Shown here piece after piece: positions 36,012 through 45,520 of a stretch of 64,000 nt of DNA. The position numbers and the translations under genes were made by a program. The notes under the pieces were generated by a model. The model had not been told where the DNA came from. It searched no databases and saw only the letters and a program-made list of their open reading frames with translations. Position 1 is the stretch's first letter, and the number at the start of each line of letters is the position of its first letter. The stretch covers positions 27,248-91,247 of the forward strand of contig DATEDF010000019.1 in assembly GCA_035286465.1 (NCBI GenBank), in the 5' to 3' direction. This DNA comes from Fen-1231 sp035286465. GTDB taxonomy: Bacteria; Gemmatimonadota; Gemmatimonadetes; Gemmatimonadales; Gemmatimonadaceae.

Positions 36012-37594
36012 CAGCGGCCTCCGACCGGGATGCCGCCGAGGCTGGCGGCCTCCACGCGTTGCACGAGGCGCGCGGCCGCGGCCTGCGTCTTCTCGAGAAT
36101 CGGCGCCGGATAGAGGCCGATCCAGAAGATGGTGATGATGATCGGCACGAGCAGCGCGATCTCACGCCAGTTCAGGTCGGGAAGCCGCCGGTTCTCCGGC
36201 TTGCTCAGCGGGTTGTAGATGATGCGCTGGAGCGCCCAGAGGAGGTACGCCGCGGCGAAGATCACCGCCGTGGCCGCGATCACGGTGAACCAGGGCTGCG
36301 TCCGGAACGAGCCGACGAGCACGAGGAACTCGCCGATGAAGCCGTTCGTCCCCGGCACGCCGATGGAACTGAGCGAGACGATCGAGAGCGCCGTCGCGAA
36401 CAGCGGCATCACCTTCGCGAGGCCGCCGTAATCCTCGATCAGGCGCGAGTGCCGGCGCTCGTACATCATCCCGACCAGGAGGAAGAGCGCGCCCGTCGAG
36501 ATGCCGTGGCTCAGGTTCACGATGAGCGCGCCCTGCATGGACTGCACCGTGAGCGCGAAGATCCCGAGCATCACGAAGCCCAGGTGGCTCACGGAGGAGT
36601 ACGCCACGAGCTTCTTGAAGTCGGGCTGCACCATCGCGACGAGCGCACCGTAGACGATGCCGACGACCGCGAGGGAGAGGATGACGAAGCGCACGCCCGG
36701 GTGCGACGCCACCGCGGGAAAGAGCGGCAGCGAGAAGCGGATGAACCCGAACGTCCCCATCTTGAGGAGGATCGCCGCCAGGATCACCGACCCCGCCGTG
36801 GGCGCCTCGACGTGCGCATCCGGGAGCCAGGTGTGGAACGGCCACATCGGCACCTTCACCGCGAACGCGAGGAAGAACGCGCCGAAGAGCCAGAAGGAGG
36901 CCGTCCGGCTCACGGTCGCGCTGGCGACGAGCGTGTCGTAGCTGAACATCGGGCGGCCCATCGCGTCCGGATTCTCGATCCCGAGATAGAGGATGGCGAC
37001 GAGCATCACCATCGAGCCGAGCATCGTGTAGAGGAAGAACTTGAGACTCGCGTAGAGCCGGCGCTGCCCGCCCCACACGCCGATGATGAGATACATCGGC
37101 ACGAGCATCAGCTCCCACATCACGAAGAACAGCAGCAGGTCGAGCGCCATGAAGACGCCGAGCATCCCCGTCGTCAGCACGAGGAGGAGCGCGTAGTAGC
37201 TGTGGTGCTTCTCGCGGATGCTCGTCCAGCCGCCCAGCACCGCGAGCGGCATCAGGAAGGTCGTCAGCAGGATGAGCATCAGCGCGATGCCGTCCACGCC
37301 GAGGATGAAGCGCGCGCCCCAGAACGGAATCCAGCGCACGTTGACGTACGCCTGCCACGTCGCCGAGTTGGGGTCCACCGACCACCAGAGCCCCGCGGAG
37401 ATCACGAACTCGACGAGGAAGTACCCCAGCGCCATCACGCGCACCTGGGTCGCGAGCCGTTCCGGCGTGTTCCCGGCCGCCCTGGGCGCGAGCCAGCCGT
37501 GCAGCAGCACGCCCGCCGCGCCGACCAGGGGGAGCGCGAGGAGGACCGGAAGGATCCAGTCGTTGTAGCGGATCGAGGCGAGGAACGCGTCCAT
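36011..37594 (-). CDS. nuoM: NADH-quinone oxidoreductase subunit M
   Basis: 527 residues from ATG 37594; a longer frame continues into nuoL and is not coding. Polytopic antiporter-like subunit with LLLFFVMWELMLVPMYLIIGVWGG, FHTWLPDAHVEAPTAGSVILA and the VAYSSVSHLGFVMLG helix carrying key Lys/His positions. Couples quinone reduction to proton pumping in the membrane arm, between NuoL and NuoN. Confidence 0.97.
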   Translation of the reverse strand: MDAFLASIRYNDWILPVLLALPLVGAAGVLLHGWLAPRAAGNTPERLATQVRVMALGYFLVEFVISAGLWWSVDPNSATWQAYVNVRWIPFWGARFILGVDGIALMLILLTTFLMPLAVLGGWTSIREKHHSYYALLLVLTTGMLGVFMALDLLLFFVMWELMLVPMYLIIGVWGGQRRLYASLKFFLYTMLGSMVMLVAILYLGIENPDAMGRPMFSYDTLVASATVSRTASFWLFGAFFLAFAVKVPMWPFHTWLPDAHVEAPTAGSVILAAILLKMGTFGFIRFSLPLFPAVASHPGVRFVILSLAVVGIVYGALVAMVQPDFKKLVAYSSVSHLGFVMLGIFALTVQSMQGALIVNLSHGISTGALFLLVGMMYERRHSRLIEDYGGLAKVMPLFATALSIVSLSSIGVPGTNGFIGEFLVLVGSFRTQPWFTVIAATAVIFAAAYLLWALQRIIYNPLSKPENRRLPDLNWREIALLVPIIITIFWIGLYPAPILEKTQAAAARLVQRVEAASLGGIPVGGR

Positions 37595-37607
37595 GCGTGC
37601 CGGGTGC

Positions 37608-39827
37608 TCAGTGGAACCGCGTGAAGGCGCCGAGGAGCGCGAGCGCGCCCAGCAGGAGCACCCAGGCGTACGTCCCGACCTGACCGGTCTGGAGCTGCGA
37701 GCCGAGCCAACCCATCGCGCGGGCGAGGAGCGCGCTGCCGTTGACGAACAGGCCGTCAATGAGCCCGTTGTCCACGCCCTTCCAGAGGACGTCGCGCGAC
37801 ACGGCGACCGTCGGGCGCACCAGGGCCGCGTCGTACGCCTCGTCCACGTAGTACTTGCGCTCGAGCACTTTCGCGATGCCGTGCGGCTCCGTGGCCTCGG
37901 CCTTCGGTACGAGCGCAGCCGGCTTGAGGCGGGCCACCGCGAAGACGATGCCCGCCACGGCGATCGTCACGGCGGCGCCCACGAGCACTCCTTCGGTCGT
38001 CGCGGCGAGGTGGGCGGGGCCCGCGAGCCGCGTCGCGGCCGCGCCCGTGACGGGCTCGAGCCACCGGTCGAGTAACCCCGTCGGCCCAACCGGCGCGGCG
38101 TCGGTGAGGAGCGCCGGCAGGTTGAGCCATCCGCCGAGCGCGCTCCCGACGCCGAGCAGCACGAGCGGCCCCGTCATCACCCACGGCGCCTCGCGCAGGT
38201 GCCCGCGCTCGGCGTCGCCCGTGCGGTTCGGCCCATGGAACGTGTAGAGCATCATCCGCGTCATGTAGATCGCGGTGAGGAGCGCCGCCGCCAGGCCGAG
38301 CACGTAGATGACGTAGAGCACCGTGCCGCCTGGAATGCCGAGCCAGCTCGCGTCGGCGAGCGGCGAGCCGTGGGCGCGCGCGAACACCGCCGAGAGGATC
38401 TCGTCCTTCGAGAAGAACCCCGAGAAGACGGGGATCCCAGCGATCGCCAGCGTCGCGATCCACATCAGGATCCAGGTGATCGGCAGGAAGCGGCGGAGGC
38501 CGCCCATGTTACGCATGTCCTGGGCGTCATCGTGCCGGTGCGTCGCGTGGTACGCGGCGTGCAGCGCGTAGATGACCGAGCCCGACCCGAGAAAGAGCAG
38601 CGCCTTGAAGAACGCGTGCGTGACGAGGTGGAACATCCCCGCGACGTACGCGCCGACGCCCACGCCGACGAACATGTAGCCGATCTGCGACACGGTGGAG
38701 TACGCGAGCACCCGCTTGATGTCCCACTGCTTGAGGCCGATCGTCGCGGCGAAGATCGCGGTGACGGCGCCCACGAGGGCGACGGTGAGCGACGCGGCCG
38801 GCGCGAGCGAAAAGAGGGCCGCGCTGCGCGCGACGAGGTACACGCCCGCCGTCACCATCGTGGCGGCGTGGATGAGCGCGGAGACGGGCGTGGGGCCGGC
38901 CATCGCGTCGGGGAGCCACGTGTAGAGCGGGATCTGCGCGCTCTTTCCCACGCAGCCGAGGAAGAAGAAGAGGCAGATGGCGGTCACCAGTGTGCCGCCC
39001 GCCGGCAGCTTGTCGAGCTGCCCGGCGATTCCCGTGAAGTCGAGCGTGCCGAGGTTCGCGAAGAGCAGGAACATCGCGACCATGAACCCGAAGTCGCCGA
39101 TCCGGTTCATGATGAACGCCTTCTTCCCCGCGTCGGCGTTGACCTTCTCGCTGAACCAGAAGCCGATCAGGAGGTACGAGCAGAGCCCCACGCCCTCCCA
39201 GCCCACGAACATCACCGGGTAGTTCGCGCCCAGCACCAGCAGGAGCATGAAGAAGACGAAGAGGTTGAGGTACGCGAAGTACCGCGGATACCCCGGATCG
39301 TCCCCCATGTAGCCCACGCTGAAGACGTGGATGAGGGCGCCGACGCCGGTGACGACGAGGACCATCACCATCGAGAGTGCATCGAGCTGGAGGGCGGCGT
39401 CGAGCCGGAGGTCGCCGACCGGCATCCAGCGGAAGAGCGTCTGGATGAACGGCTGGTGCGCGTCCTCCCCTGACGCGCCGCGCATCGCGACGAAGATTGC
39501 CACCGCCACCGCGAACGCGGCGATGAGCACGCCCGGCCCGATGATGCTCACCCACGCCGCGAACTTGTGGCGGCCGGGCTGGCGCGCGTCGTCGTGGTCG
39601 GGTGCGTCCGGCGGCTCGTGACCCGTGCCCGGCGGGTGGCCGCCCGCCGCGTCGTGCCCGGAGGACGTCACGCTGGACGGATCCGCCGGCCCGATCTTCG
39701 CCGCCGCGACCACCGCCAGGACGCCGTTGACCAGGAATCCGAGGAGCGGGAGCGCCAGCACGACCCAGAGGAAGCGCGCGGCGGTGTCGGCGAGCGGATG
39801 GGCGGCGAGGGGCACGGCGCTCTGCAT
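37608..39827 (-). CDS. nuoL: NADH-quinone oxidoreductase subunit L
   Basis: 739 residues from ATG 39827; TTG 39833 overlaps the nuoK stop and would add two residues. Terminal proton-pumping subunit with FVGWEGVGLCSYLLIGFW and YTWLPDAMAGPTPVSALIHAATMVTAG. It is longer than E. coli NuoL (613): a hydrophilic His/Pro/Asp-rich loop is inserted after the first membrane helix (about 44-90), and an extended C-terminal region includes the lateral-helix area. Otherwise canonical. Confidence 0.97.
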   Translation of the reverse strand: MQSAVPLAAHPLADTAARFLWVVLALPLLGFLVNGVLAVVAAAKIGPADPSSVTSSGHDAAGGHPPGTGHEPPDAPDHDDARQPGRHKFAAWVSIIGPGVLIAAFAVAVAIFVAMRGASGEDAHQPFIQTLFRWMPVGDLRLDAALQLDALSMVMVLVVTGVGALIHVFSVGYMGDDPGYPRYFAYLNLFVFFMLLLVLGANYPVMFVGWEGVGLCSYLLIGFWFSEKVNADAGKKAFIMNRIGDFGFMVAMFLLFANLGTLDFTGIAGQLDKLPAGGTLVTAICLFFFLGCVGKSAQIPLYTWLPDAMAGPTPVSALIHAATMVTAGVYLVARSAALFSLAPAASLTVALVGAVTAIFAATIGLKQWDIKRVLAYSTVSQIGYMFVGVGVGAYVAGMFHLVTHAFFKALLFLGSGSVIYALHAAYHATHRHDDAQDMRNMGGLRRFLPITWILMWIATLAIAGIPVFSGFFSKDEILSAVFARAHGSPLADASWLGIPGGTVLYVIYVLGLAAALLTAIYMTRMMLYTFHGPNRTGDAERGHLREAPWVMTGPLVLLGVGSALGGWLNLPALLTDAAPVGPTGLLDRWLEPVTGAAATRLAGPAHLAATTEGVLVGAAVTIAVAGIVFAVARLKPAALVPKAEATEPHGIAKVLERKYYVDEAYDAALVRPTVAVSRDVLWKGVDNGLIDGLFVNGSALLARAMGWLGSQLQTGQVGTYAWVLLLGALALLGAFTRFH

Positions 39828-39829
39828 CG

Positions 39830-40123
39830 TCAACCGCGGAGCAGGTTGATGTTCTCGAGATTCACGGTCTTCTTGTGCCGGAAGATCGCGATGATGATCG
39901 CGAGGCCGACCGCGGCCTCAGCCGCGGCGACCGTCATCACGAAGATCACGAACACCTGGCCCGTCGCGCCGTAGAGCTTCGAGAACGCCACGAACGAGAG
40001 GTTCACGGCGTTGAGCATCAACTCCACGCTCATGAAGATGATGATCGCGTTCTTGCGCGTGAGCACGCCGACGACGCCGATCGCGAAGAGCGCCGCGGAG
40101 AGCGCGAGGGATTCGGCGAGCAT
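39830..40123 (-). CDS. nuoK: NADH-quinone oxidoreductase subunit K
   Basis: 97 residues from ATG 40123, three membrane helices. The conserved acidic residues lie in FMSVELMLNAVNL and TVAAAEAAVGLAI, as in all NuoK. A longer open frame upstream belongs to noncoding reading of nuoJ. Part of the antiporter-like proton path next to NuoJ and NuoA. Confidence 0.97.
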   Translation of the reverse strand: MLAESLALSAALFAIGVVGVLTRKNAIIIFMSVELMLNAVNLSFVAFSKLYGATGQVFVIFVMTVAAAEAAVGLAIIIAIFRHKKTVNLENINLLRG

Positions 40124-40134
40124 CGCGGTCGCCC

Positions 40135-40674
40135 TCAGCCCTTCTTCCGGGCGAGCACCACGGCGCCGACGATCGCCGCGATGAGGAGCACGCTCGTGAG
40201 CTCGAACGCGAGCAGGTACTCCCGGAACAGCGGCCCGGCCACGGAGCCGATGATGCCGCCGGTGGCGGTCGCGCTCGGCGGCACGGGCGAAACCCGCAGC
40301 CGGAGGTCGAGCGTGGTCCGCGAGAGCGCGAGGATCTCCGCCAGGAGCGCGAGCCCCAGGAAGGCGGCGGCGAACCGGGCCCACTTGCCGCGCATGTCGG
40401 CCAGCTCGCTCGGGTGCCCGAGGTTCAGGAGCATGATGACAAACAGGAATACCACCATGATCGCGCCGGCGTAGACGAGCACCTGCATGACGCCGACGAA
40501 CTGCGCGTCGAGCAGCACGTAGAGCGCGGCGAGCGCGAACATCGTGACGACGAGCCACATCGCGGCCGCCACCGGGCTCTTCCGCGTGACGAACACGATC
40601 GCACTCGCCAGGGCGACGAGGCCGAAGAGATAGAAGTGGAACGAATAGAAGAGCGAAGGGAGCTCGTTGCCCAT
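40135..40674 (-). CDS. nuoJ: NADH-quinone oxidoreductase subunit J
   Basis: 179 residues from ATG 40674, which overlaps the nuoI stop (ATGA). Five hydrophobic segments; the signature AQFVGVMQVLVYAGAIMVVFLFVIML is the third helix, whose pi-bulge couples quinone chemistry to pumping. Length is normal. Confidence 0.96.
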   Translation of the reverse strand: MGNELPSLFYSFHFYLFGLVALASAIVFVTRKSPVAAAMWLVVTMFALAALYVLLDAQFVGVMQVLVYAGAIMVVFLFVIMLLNLGHPSELADMRGKWARFAAAFLGLALLAEILALSRTTLDLRLRVSPVPPSATATGGIIGSVAGPLFREYLLAFELTSVLLIAAIVGAVVLARKKG

Positions 40675-41171
40675 CACTCGCCCCTGGGGTCCGCGGGATC
40701 CCACATCTCGCACACCGGATGCGTCTGTTGCGTGAGCCGCGCGAGGTCGTAGACGAACCGGTCGCGGCTGTACTCGGAGTTCTCGTAATGGCGCCCGACG
40801 TGAATCGCCTCCTCCGGACACACCTCCTGGCAGTAGCCGCAGAAGATGCAGCGGAACTCGTCGATCTCGAACACGAGCGGGTAGCGATTCCCTTCCTCAT
40901 CCTCGCCCGGGACGAGCTTGATGCAGTTGGCCGGGCACACCGTGGGACAGAGGCCGCACGCGACGCACTTCGCCTTCCCGTCCTCCGTGGTCAGCATGCG
41001 ATGCGTGCCGCGCCACCGCGGCGAGATATCCCACCGCTCCTCGGGGTACTGTACCGTCACCTTGTGCGGGTCCACCAGGTGCTTGAGAGTGAGCGCCAGC
41101 CCCTTGAGGGTGGCGCGCACGTAGCTCACGTCCTCGACGGGCCGCTCGACCACCTTCACGTTGATCGGCAT
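40674..41171 (-). CDS. nuoI: NADH-quinone oxidoreductase subunit I
   Basis: 165 residues with two 4Fe-4S motifs, CVACGLCPTVCP and CIFCGYCQEVCP (N6a and N6b). The N-terminal amphipathic helix LKGLALTLKHLVDPHKVTVQYPEE anchors it to the membrane arm. It hands electrons from the peripheral arm to NuoB cluster N2. Starts 4 bp after the nuoH stop. Confidence 0.98.
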   Translation of the reverse strand: MPINVKVVERPVEDVSYVRATLKGLALTLKHLVDPHKVTVQYPEERWDISPRWRGTHRMLTTEDGKAKCVACGLCPTVCPANCIKLVPGEDEEGNRYPLVFEIDEFRCIFCGYCQEVCPEEAIHVGRHYENSEYSRDRFVYDLARLTQQTHPVCEMWDPADPRGE

Positions 41172-41175
41172 CGGC

Positions 41176-42474
41176 TCACCTCCCCCCGGTTCCGGCGCCG
41201 GTGCCGGTGCCGGCGGGTGGTGCGGCGGGAGCGCTCTGCGCGCGGAGCCGTGCGACGGCCGCCGGCCCGAGCCGCGCGTACGCCGGGCTCACCATCCGCC
41301 CCCGGTCGAGCACGACAAAGAGGACGACCAGCAGGACCACGTTCATTCCGAAGAGGATCGCGCCGTACGTGTACCCCCGCGCGAGCCCCGAGCGGTCGAG
41401 GGCGAGGATCACGCCGGCGGCGATGGTGATGTACGCGAGCGCCAGCGGGAGCATCACCTTCCACCCGAGCGACATCAGCTGGTCGTAGCGGAAGCGCGGC
41501 AGCGTCCAGCGCACCCAGATGAACGAGAACACGAAGAACCCCGTTTTCGCCGAGAAGGCCGCGAAGGTGAGCAGCGTCTTGAGCACGGTCCACGGCGGCA
41601 CGTTGTCCCAGCGCGTGAACGGGATGTCCCACCCGCCGAAGAAGAGCGTCGCGAGCAGCGCGCTCGCCGTGATCATGTTGGCGTACTCCGCGAGCGGAAA
41701 GAGCGAGTACTTCATCGCGCTGTACTCGGTGTGGTAGCCCGCGACGAGCTCCGATTCCGCCTCGGGCAGGTCGAAGGGGAGGCGGTTGGTCTCGGCGAAC
41801 GCGGCCACGAGGAAGATGAAGCAGGCCACCGAGAGCAGGAGCACGTTCCACCCCATCGCCGCCTGCTGCTGAACGACCTCCGCGAGGACGACGTTCCCGG
41901 CCAGCAGCAGCACGCACACCGTCGCCATCCCCATCGCGATCTCGTAGGAGATCATCTGCGCACTCGCGCGCAACCCGCCCAGGAGCGCGTACTTGTTGTT
42001 CGAGCTCCACCCGGCGAGCGTGAGGCCGTAGACGCCCAGCGAGCTGATCGCGAGCGTGAAGAGGAATCCCACCGGCAGGTCGGCGACCACCATGTCAACG
42101 CGTCCCCACGGGGTCGGGAGCGGGCTGGCGAACGGGATGACCGACCAGGTGAGCATCGCGGGCACGAACGCCAGCGCCGGCGCGAGGATGAAAAGCGGCT
42201 TGTAGGCGTGGCTCGGGTACGTCTCCTCCTTCATGAAGTTCTTGACGCCGTCGGCGATCACCTGCAGGAGCCCCTGCGGGCCCACGCGGTTCGGACCGTG
42301 CCGGTCCTGGATCCACGCGGCCACGCGGCGCTCCGCGAAGGTGGTGTACGCGACGCACAGCATGTACAGCGTGAAGATCACGACGATCTTCACGAGCGTC
42401 GCGACGATGAAGATGCCCGTCGTGGGCGGACCCTGAGGGTCGGCCACCTGCAGGAGCATCGGGAGCGGCGTCAC
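41176..42474 (-). CDS. nuoH: NADH-quinone oxidoreductase subunit H
   Basis: 432 residues from GTG 42474, chosen because GGAG lies 7 nt upstream and the codon overlaps the nuoG stop (GTGA); ATG 42459 is a poorer choice. Eight membrane helices, with RRVAAWIQDRHGPNRVGPQGLLQ and the quinone-pocket acidic loop AETNRLPFDLPEAESELVAGYHTEYS. The C-terminus carries an Ala/Gly/Thr-rich tail. A 902-codon open frame through nuoG is only a shadow. Confidence 0.97.
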   Translation of the reverse strand: MTPLPMLLQVADPQGPPTTGIFIVATLVKIVVIFTLYMLCVAYTTFAERRVAAWIQDRHGPNRVGPQGLLQVIADGVKNFMKEETYPSHAYKPLFILAPALAFVPAMLTWSVIPFASPLPTPWGRVDMVVADLPVGFLFTLAISSLGVYGLTLAGWSSNNKYALLGGLRASAQMISYEIAMGMATVCVLLLAGNVVLAEVVQQQAAMGWNVLLLSVACFIFLVAAFAETNRLPFDLPEAESELVAGYHTEYSAMKYSLFPLAEYANMITASALLATLFFGGWDIPFTRWDNVPPWTVLKTLLTFAAFSAKTGFFVFSFIWVRWTLPRFRYDQLMSLGWKVMLPLALAYITIAAGVILALDRSGLARGYTYGAILFGMNVVLLVVLFVVLDRGRMVSPAYARLGPAAVARLRAQSAPAAPPAGTGTGAGTGGR

Positions 42475-44039
42475 GTGGCCGCTCCGGCCAGCGCGCCCCT
42501 GACCGGCGCGCCCTTCAGCGCGAGGGCGTCGTACGAGAGCCCGCCGAAGGCGCCCTCCGACGCCGCGAGCGCGTCGAACACGGCGCTCGCCGTGAGGAAC
42601 CCGGCCTGCTCGCCCATCGCCGTGAGGAGATCGGCGAGGGCGAACCAGCTCGGCCGCGCAAGTCCCGGCGCCGCCTTCGCCTGGAGGAAGCGCTGCACGC
42701 GCCCGCGCAGGTTGGTGAGCGTGCCCTCCTCCTCCGTGATGTTGGCGATCGGGAGGACGACGGCCACGTCGCGGACGGCCGCCGGCATCACCGTGCCGAG
42801 GACGATCACGGCTCCGGCCCCGGCGATGGCGCCCGCCGGCACGCCCGCGAGATCGTCGTCGGCGAGCACGAGCACGTCGCCGTCCCGGAGGCCGGCGAGC
42901 ACGTGCTCGCTCCGGGCGAACCCGAGCAGTTCGGCGCCGAAGACGTTGGCGGCACGGTCGGCGCGCAACGCGAGATCCTCGACGCCCGGGAGCGGCGCCT
43001 CCGCGCCCACCGCGACGCGGAAGTGGCCCGCGCCGCCCGTCTTCGCCACGAGCCGCTTGAGCAGGAAGAGCGCCTCGTTGGAGAGCGACGGATTCGCGAC
43101 CACGTACGCCCGCTTGCCCCGGAGCGCCTTCGCCGCGGCCTCGAGCGCGATCTCCCAGTCCACCATCGCGAGCGCGCCGCCGGCCGCGGCGACCATCGGC
43201 GTCTCGAGCCGGTCGGGCCGGTTCATCCAGCGGTAGTTGAGCCGTCCGTGGTCGCAGATGAAGTACTTGTTGACGTCGTCGTTCCCGCGCGGCTTGAGCC
43301 GGACGACGACGTTGTCGCGTACTTCGAGCACGATGTTGCATCCCTGCGAGCACCCGGTGCACACCGACGCCGTACGGTCCAGCTCCCACGCGCGCGCCTT
43401 GTTGAGGAAGTCCTTCGACAGGAGCGCGCCCACGGGGCAGAGGTCCACGACGTTCCCCGCCCACGGCTGTGTCAGGTCCACGTCCGGCGCCTTGCCGATG
43501 AACGCGCGGTCGCCGCGCTCGCTCACGTTGAGCACCGGGTCCAGGTGCACGTCCTCCATGAAGCGCACGCAGCGCGTGCAGAGGATGCACCGGTTCGGCA
43601 CGTAGAGGACGTCGCCGCCGAAGTCCTCCACCGGATTGAAGCGCTTGGGCTCGCGGAAGCGCGAGTCCGCGCGCCCCTCCTGGAAGACGTAGTTCTGCAG
43701 CTCGCATTCGCCCGACTGGTCGCAGATGGGACAGTCGAGCGGATGATTGATGAGCAGCATCTCGAGAACGCCCTTGCGCGCCTCGAGCGCGCTCTCCGTG
43801 TAGACGTGCACCACCTGCCCTTCCGCCACGGGCGTCGCACAGCTCGGGGCCAGCTTGGGGGCCTTCTCGACTTCGACGAGGCACATCCGGCAGACGCCCG
43901 CCACGGGCAGGCCGGGATGGTAGCAGTAGTGCGGGACCAGGATGCCCGCGACCTTGGCCGCCTCGAGAATGGAGGTGCCCGCCGGGACGGTGACCCGCCG
44001 GCCCTCGATGGTCAGGTTGACGGTCGTGGTCGCGCTCAT
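42471..44039 (-). CDS. nuoG: NADH-quinone oxidoreductase subunit G
   Basis: 522 residues from ATG 44039 (ATGA overlap with nuoF). The N-terminus is a 2Fe-2S ferredoxin domain (HYCYHPGLPVAGVCRMCLVE), followed by the His-ligated N5 motif HPLDCPICDQSGECELQ, then CILCTRCVRF for N4. Next is CTGCSQGC followed 27 residues later by Cys, exactly CX2CX3CX27C, the N7-type cluster motif. The molybdopterin-like C-terminal part is short compared with the 780-900 residues of Thermus or E. coli. Confidence 0.96.
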   Translation of the reverse strand: MSATTTVNLTIEGRRVTVPAGTSILEAAKVAGILVPHYCYHPGLPVAGVCRMCLVEVEKAPKLAPSCATPVAEGQVVHVYTESALEARKGVLEMLLINHPLDCPICDQSGECELQNYVFQEGRADSRFREPKRFNPVEDFGGDVLYVPNRCILCTRCVRFMEDVHLDPVLNVSERGDRAFIGKAPDVDLTQPWAGNVVDLCPVGALLSKDFLNKARAWELDRTASVCTGCSQGCNIVLEVRDNVVVRLKPRGNDDVNKYFICDHGRLNYRWMNRPDRLETPMVAAAGGALAMVDWEIALEAAAKALRGKRAYVVANPSLSNEALFLLKRLVAKTGGAGHFRVAVGAEAPLPGVEDLALRADRAANVFGAELLGFARSEHVLAGLRDGDVLVLADDDLAGVPAGAIAGAGAVIVLGTVMPAAVRDVAVVLPIANITEEEGTLTNLRGRVQRFLQAKAAPGLARPSWFALADLLTAMGEQAGFLTASAVFDALAASEGAFGGLSYDALALKGAPVRGALAGAAT

Positions 44040-45403
44040 CAGGCGGTCGCTCCCGCGCCGGCGCCGTGCCGGCCGAGCGTCTCCGGCTTCCGGCCCTCCG
44101 GAACCGCCACGCTCGACGACCGTTTCCCCGTGATGAGCGCCTCGAACTCGTTCCGGAACTTCTGCAGTCCGCTCACGACCGGCGCGGCACACGAGTCACT
44201 GAGCACGCAGATCGTCTTGCCGGTCATGTTCTCCGCGATCTCGAGCAGCGTGTCGAAATCCTCGAACGTCCCCTGCCCCGCGACGATCCGATCGAGGATC
44301 TTCGTCGTCCACGCGGTGCCCTCACGGCACTGCGTGCACTGCCCGCAGCTCTCGTGCGCGAAGAAGCGCGTGAGGCGCGCGATCTGACGCGGCATGGACT
44401 GTGCGTCGTCGAAGACGATCACGCCGCCGGAGCCGAGCATCGTGCCCTGTGCGATGAACCCCTCATAGTCCATCAGCGTCGCTTCGGCCTCCTCCATCGT
44501 CTGGATCGGGACCGAGGCGCCGCCCGGCACCACCGCCTTGAACTTCCGGCCCGACCGCGGGCCGCCGCAGAGGTCGTAGAGGAAGTCCTTGAACGGGAAC
44601 CCCATCACGACTTCGTAGTTGCCCGGCCGGGCGACGTTGCCGCAGACGGAGAAGAGCTTGGTGCCCGTGCTCTTCGGATTCGACAGGCTCATCGCCTTGT
44701 ACCACTCGGCGCCGTTCAGGAGGATGTGCGGCACCGAGGCCAGCGTCTCCACGTTGTTGATGGTCGTCGGCATCCCGAACACGCCTCTGACCGCCGGGAA
44801 CGGCGGCTTGATGCGGGGATTGCCGCGCTTCCCCTCGAGGGAGTCCATCAGCGCGGTTTCTTCACCGCAGATGTAGGCCCCGGCGCCCCGGTGGACGTGG
44901 ACGTGGATCGTCGTTCCCGACCCCATCGCGTTCGGGCCGATCAGCCCCGCGGCATATGCCTCGCGCAGCGCGGCCTCGGTCCGCTCGATCGGTTCCACGA
45001 ACTCGCCGCGGACGTAGATGTAACAGGTCTCCGCGCCGATCGCGTGCGCGGCGATGGCGCACCCTTCGATCATCGCGTGGGGCGTCCACCGCATGATCTC
45101 GCGGTCTTTGAACGTGCCGGGTTCTGACTCGTCGGCGTTGCAGCAGAGGTAGTGCGGCTTGCCGTCGCCGGGCTTCATGAATGACCACTTGAGGCCGCAC
45201 GGGAAGCCCGCACCGCCGCGGCCGCGCAGCCCGGAGATCTTCACGAGTTCCACGATCTCCGCCGGCGGCAGCGCGAGCGCCTGCTCGAGCGCGCGGTAGC
45301 CGCCGCGCCGCTTCCAGCCGTCGAGCGTGCGCGCGTCCGGCTCGCCGAAGTGCTTGGAGAGGATCGCGGTCTCGCGCGGGTGGGACCTGTGAGGGTAACC
45401 CAT
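44039..45403 (-). CDS. nuoF: NADH-quinone oxidoreductase subunit F
   Basis: 454 residues. FMN/NADH site GLRGRGGAGFPCGLKW (about 59-74) and NADESEPGTFKDR; C-terminal N3 cluster motif SCGQCTQCREGT with the fourth Cys in SDSCAAP. It oxidises NADH and passes electrons to NuoE and NuoG. The gap to nuoE upstream holds a large inverted repeat. Confidence 0.98.
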   Translation of the reverse strand: MGYPHRSHPRETAILSKHFGEPDARTLDGWKRRGGYRALEQALALPPAEIVELVKISGLRGRGGAGFPCGLKWSFMKPGDGKPHYLCCNADESEPGTFKDREIMRWTPHAMIEGCAIAAHAIGAETCYIYVRGEFVEPIERTEAALREAYAAGLIGPNAMGSGTTIHVHVHRGAGAYICGEETALMDSLEGKRGNPRIKPPFPAVRGVFGMPTTINNVETLASVPHILLNGAEWYKAMSLSNPKSTGTKLFSVCGNVARPGNYEVVMGFPFKDFLYDLCGGPRSGRKFKAVVPGGASVPIQTMEEAEATLMDYEGFIAQGTMLGSGGVIVFDDAQSMPRQIARLTRFFAHESCGQCTQCREGTAWTTKILDRIVAGQGTFEDFDTLLEIAENMTGKTICVLSDSCAAPVVSGLQKFRNEFEALITGKRSSSVAVPEGRKPETLGRHGAGAGATA

Positions 45404-45424
45404 GGACTCGTTTCTACACGCCGG

Positions 45425-45501
45425 CCGCAGAGCACGCAGAACACGCAGAACCGTGTTGCGACGGTCGCGACGCAGTTCTGCGTGCTCTGCGTGCTCTGCG
45501 G
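45425..45501. repeat. 27-bp inverted repeat with internal 9-bp tandem units between nuoE and nuoF
   Basis: Arms 45425-45451 and 45475-45501 are reverse complements with one mismatch in 27 bp, enclosing a 23-bp loop. Each arm is itself three tandem GCAGARCAC-like units. It fills most of the 117-bp gap between nuoF (downstream) and nuoE (upstream). As RNA it would fold into a very stable hairpin inside the nuo message. No T-run follows, so an intrinsic terminator is unlikely; it looks like a REP/short interspersed element. Confidence 0.9.
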
Positions 45502-45520
45502 TGTGCTTGTTGGAATGACC

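Noticed and set aside
33133..36165. A 1010-codon open frame suggesting a giant protein fused to the phosphohexomutase
   Set aside because: The upstream 550 codons are an Arg/Ala-rich shadow of nuoN read in another frame; only the part after 34506 matches a family.
41176..43884. A 902-codon open frame apparently fusing another protein to NuoH
   Set aside because: The first ~470 codons are the out-of-frame reading of nuoG; a GTG with a good ribosome site at 42474 starts NuoH.
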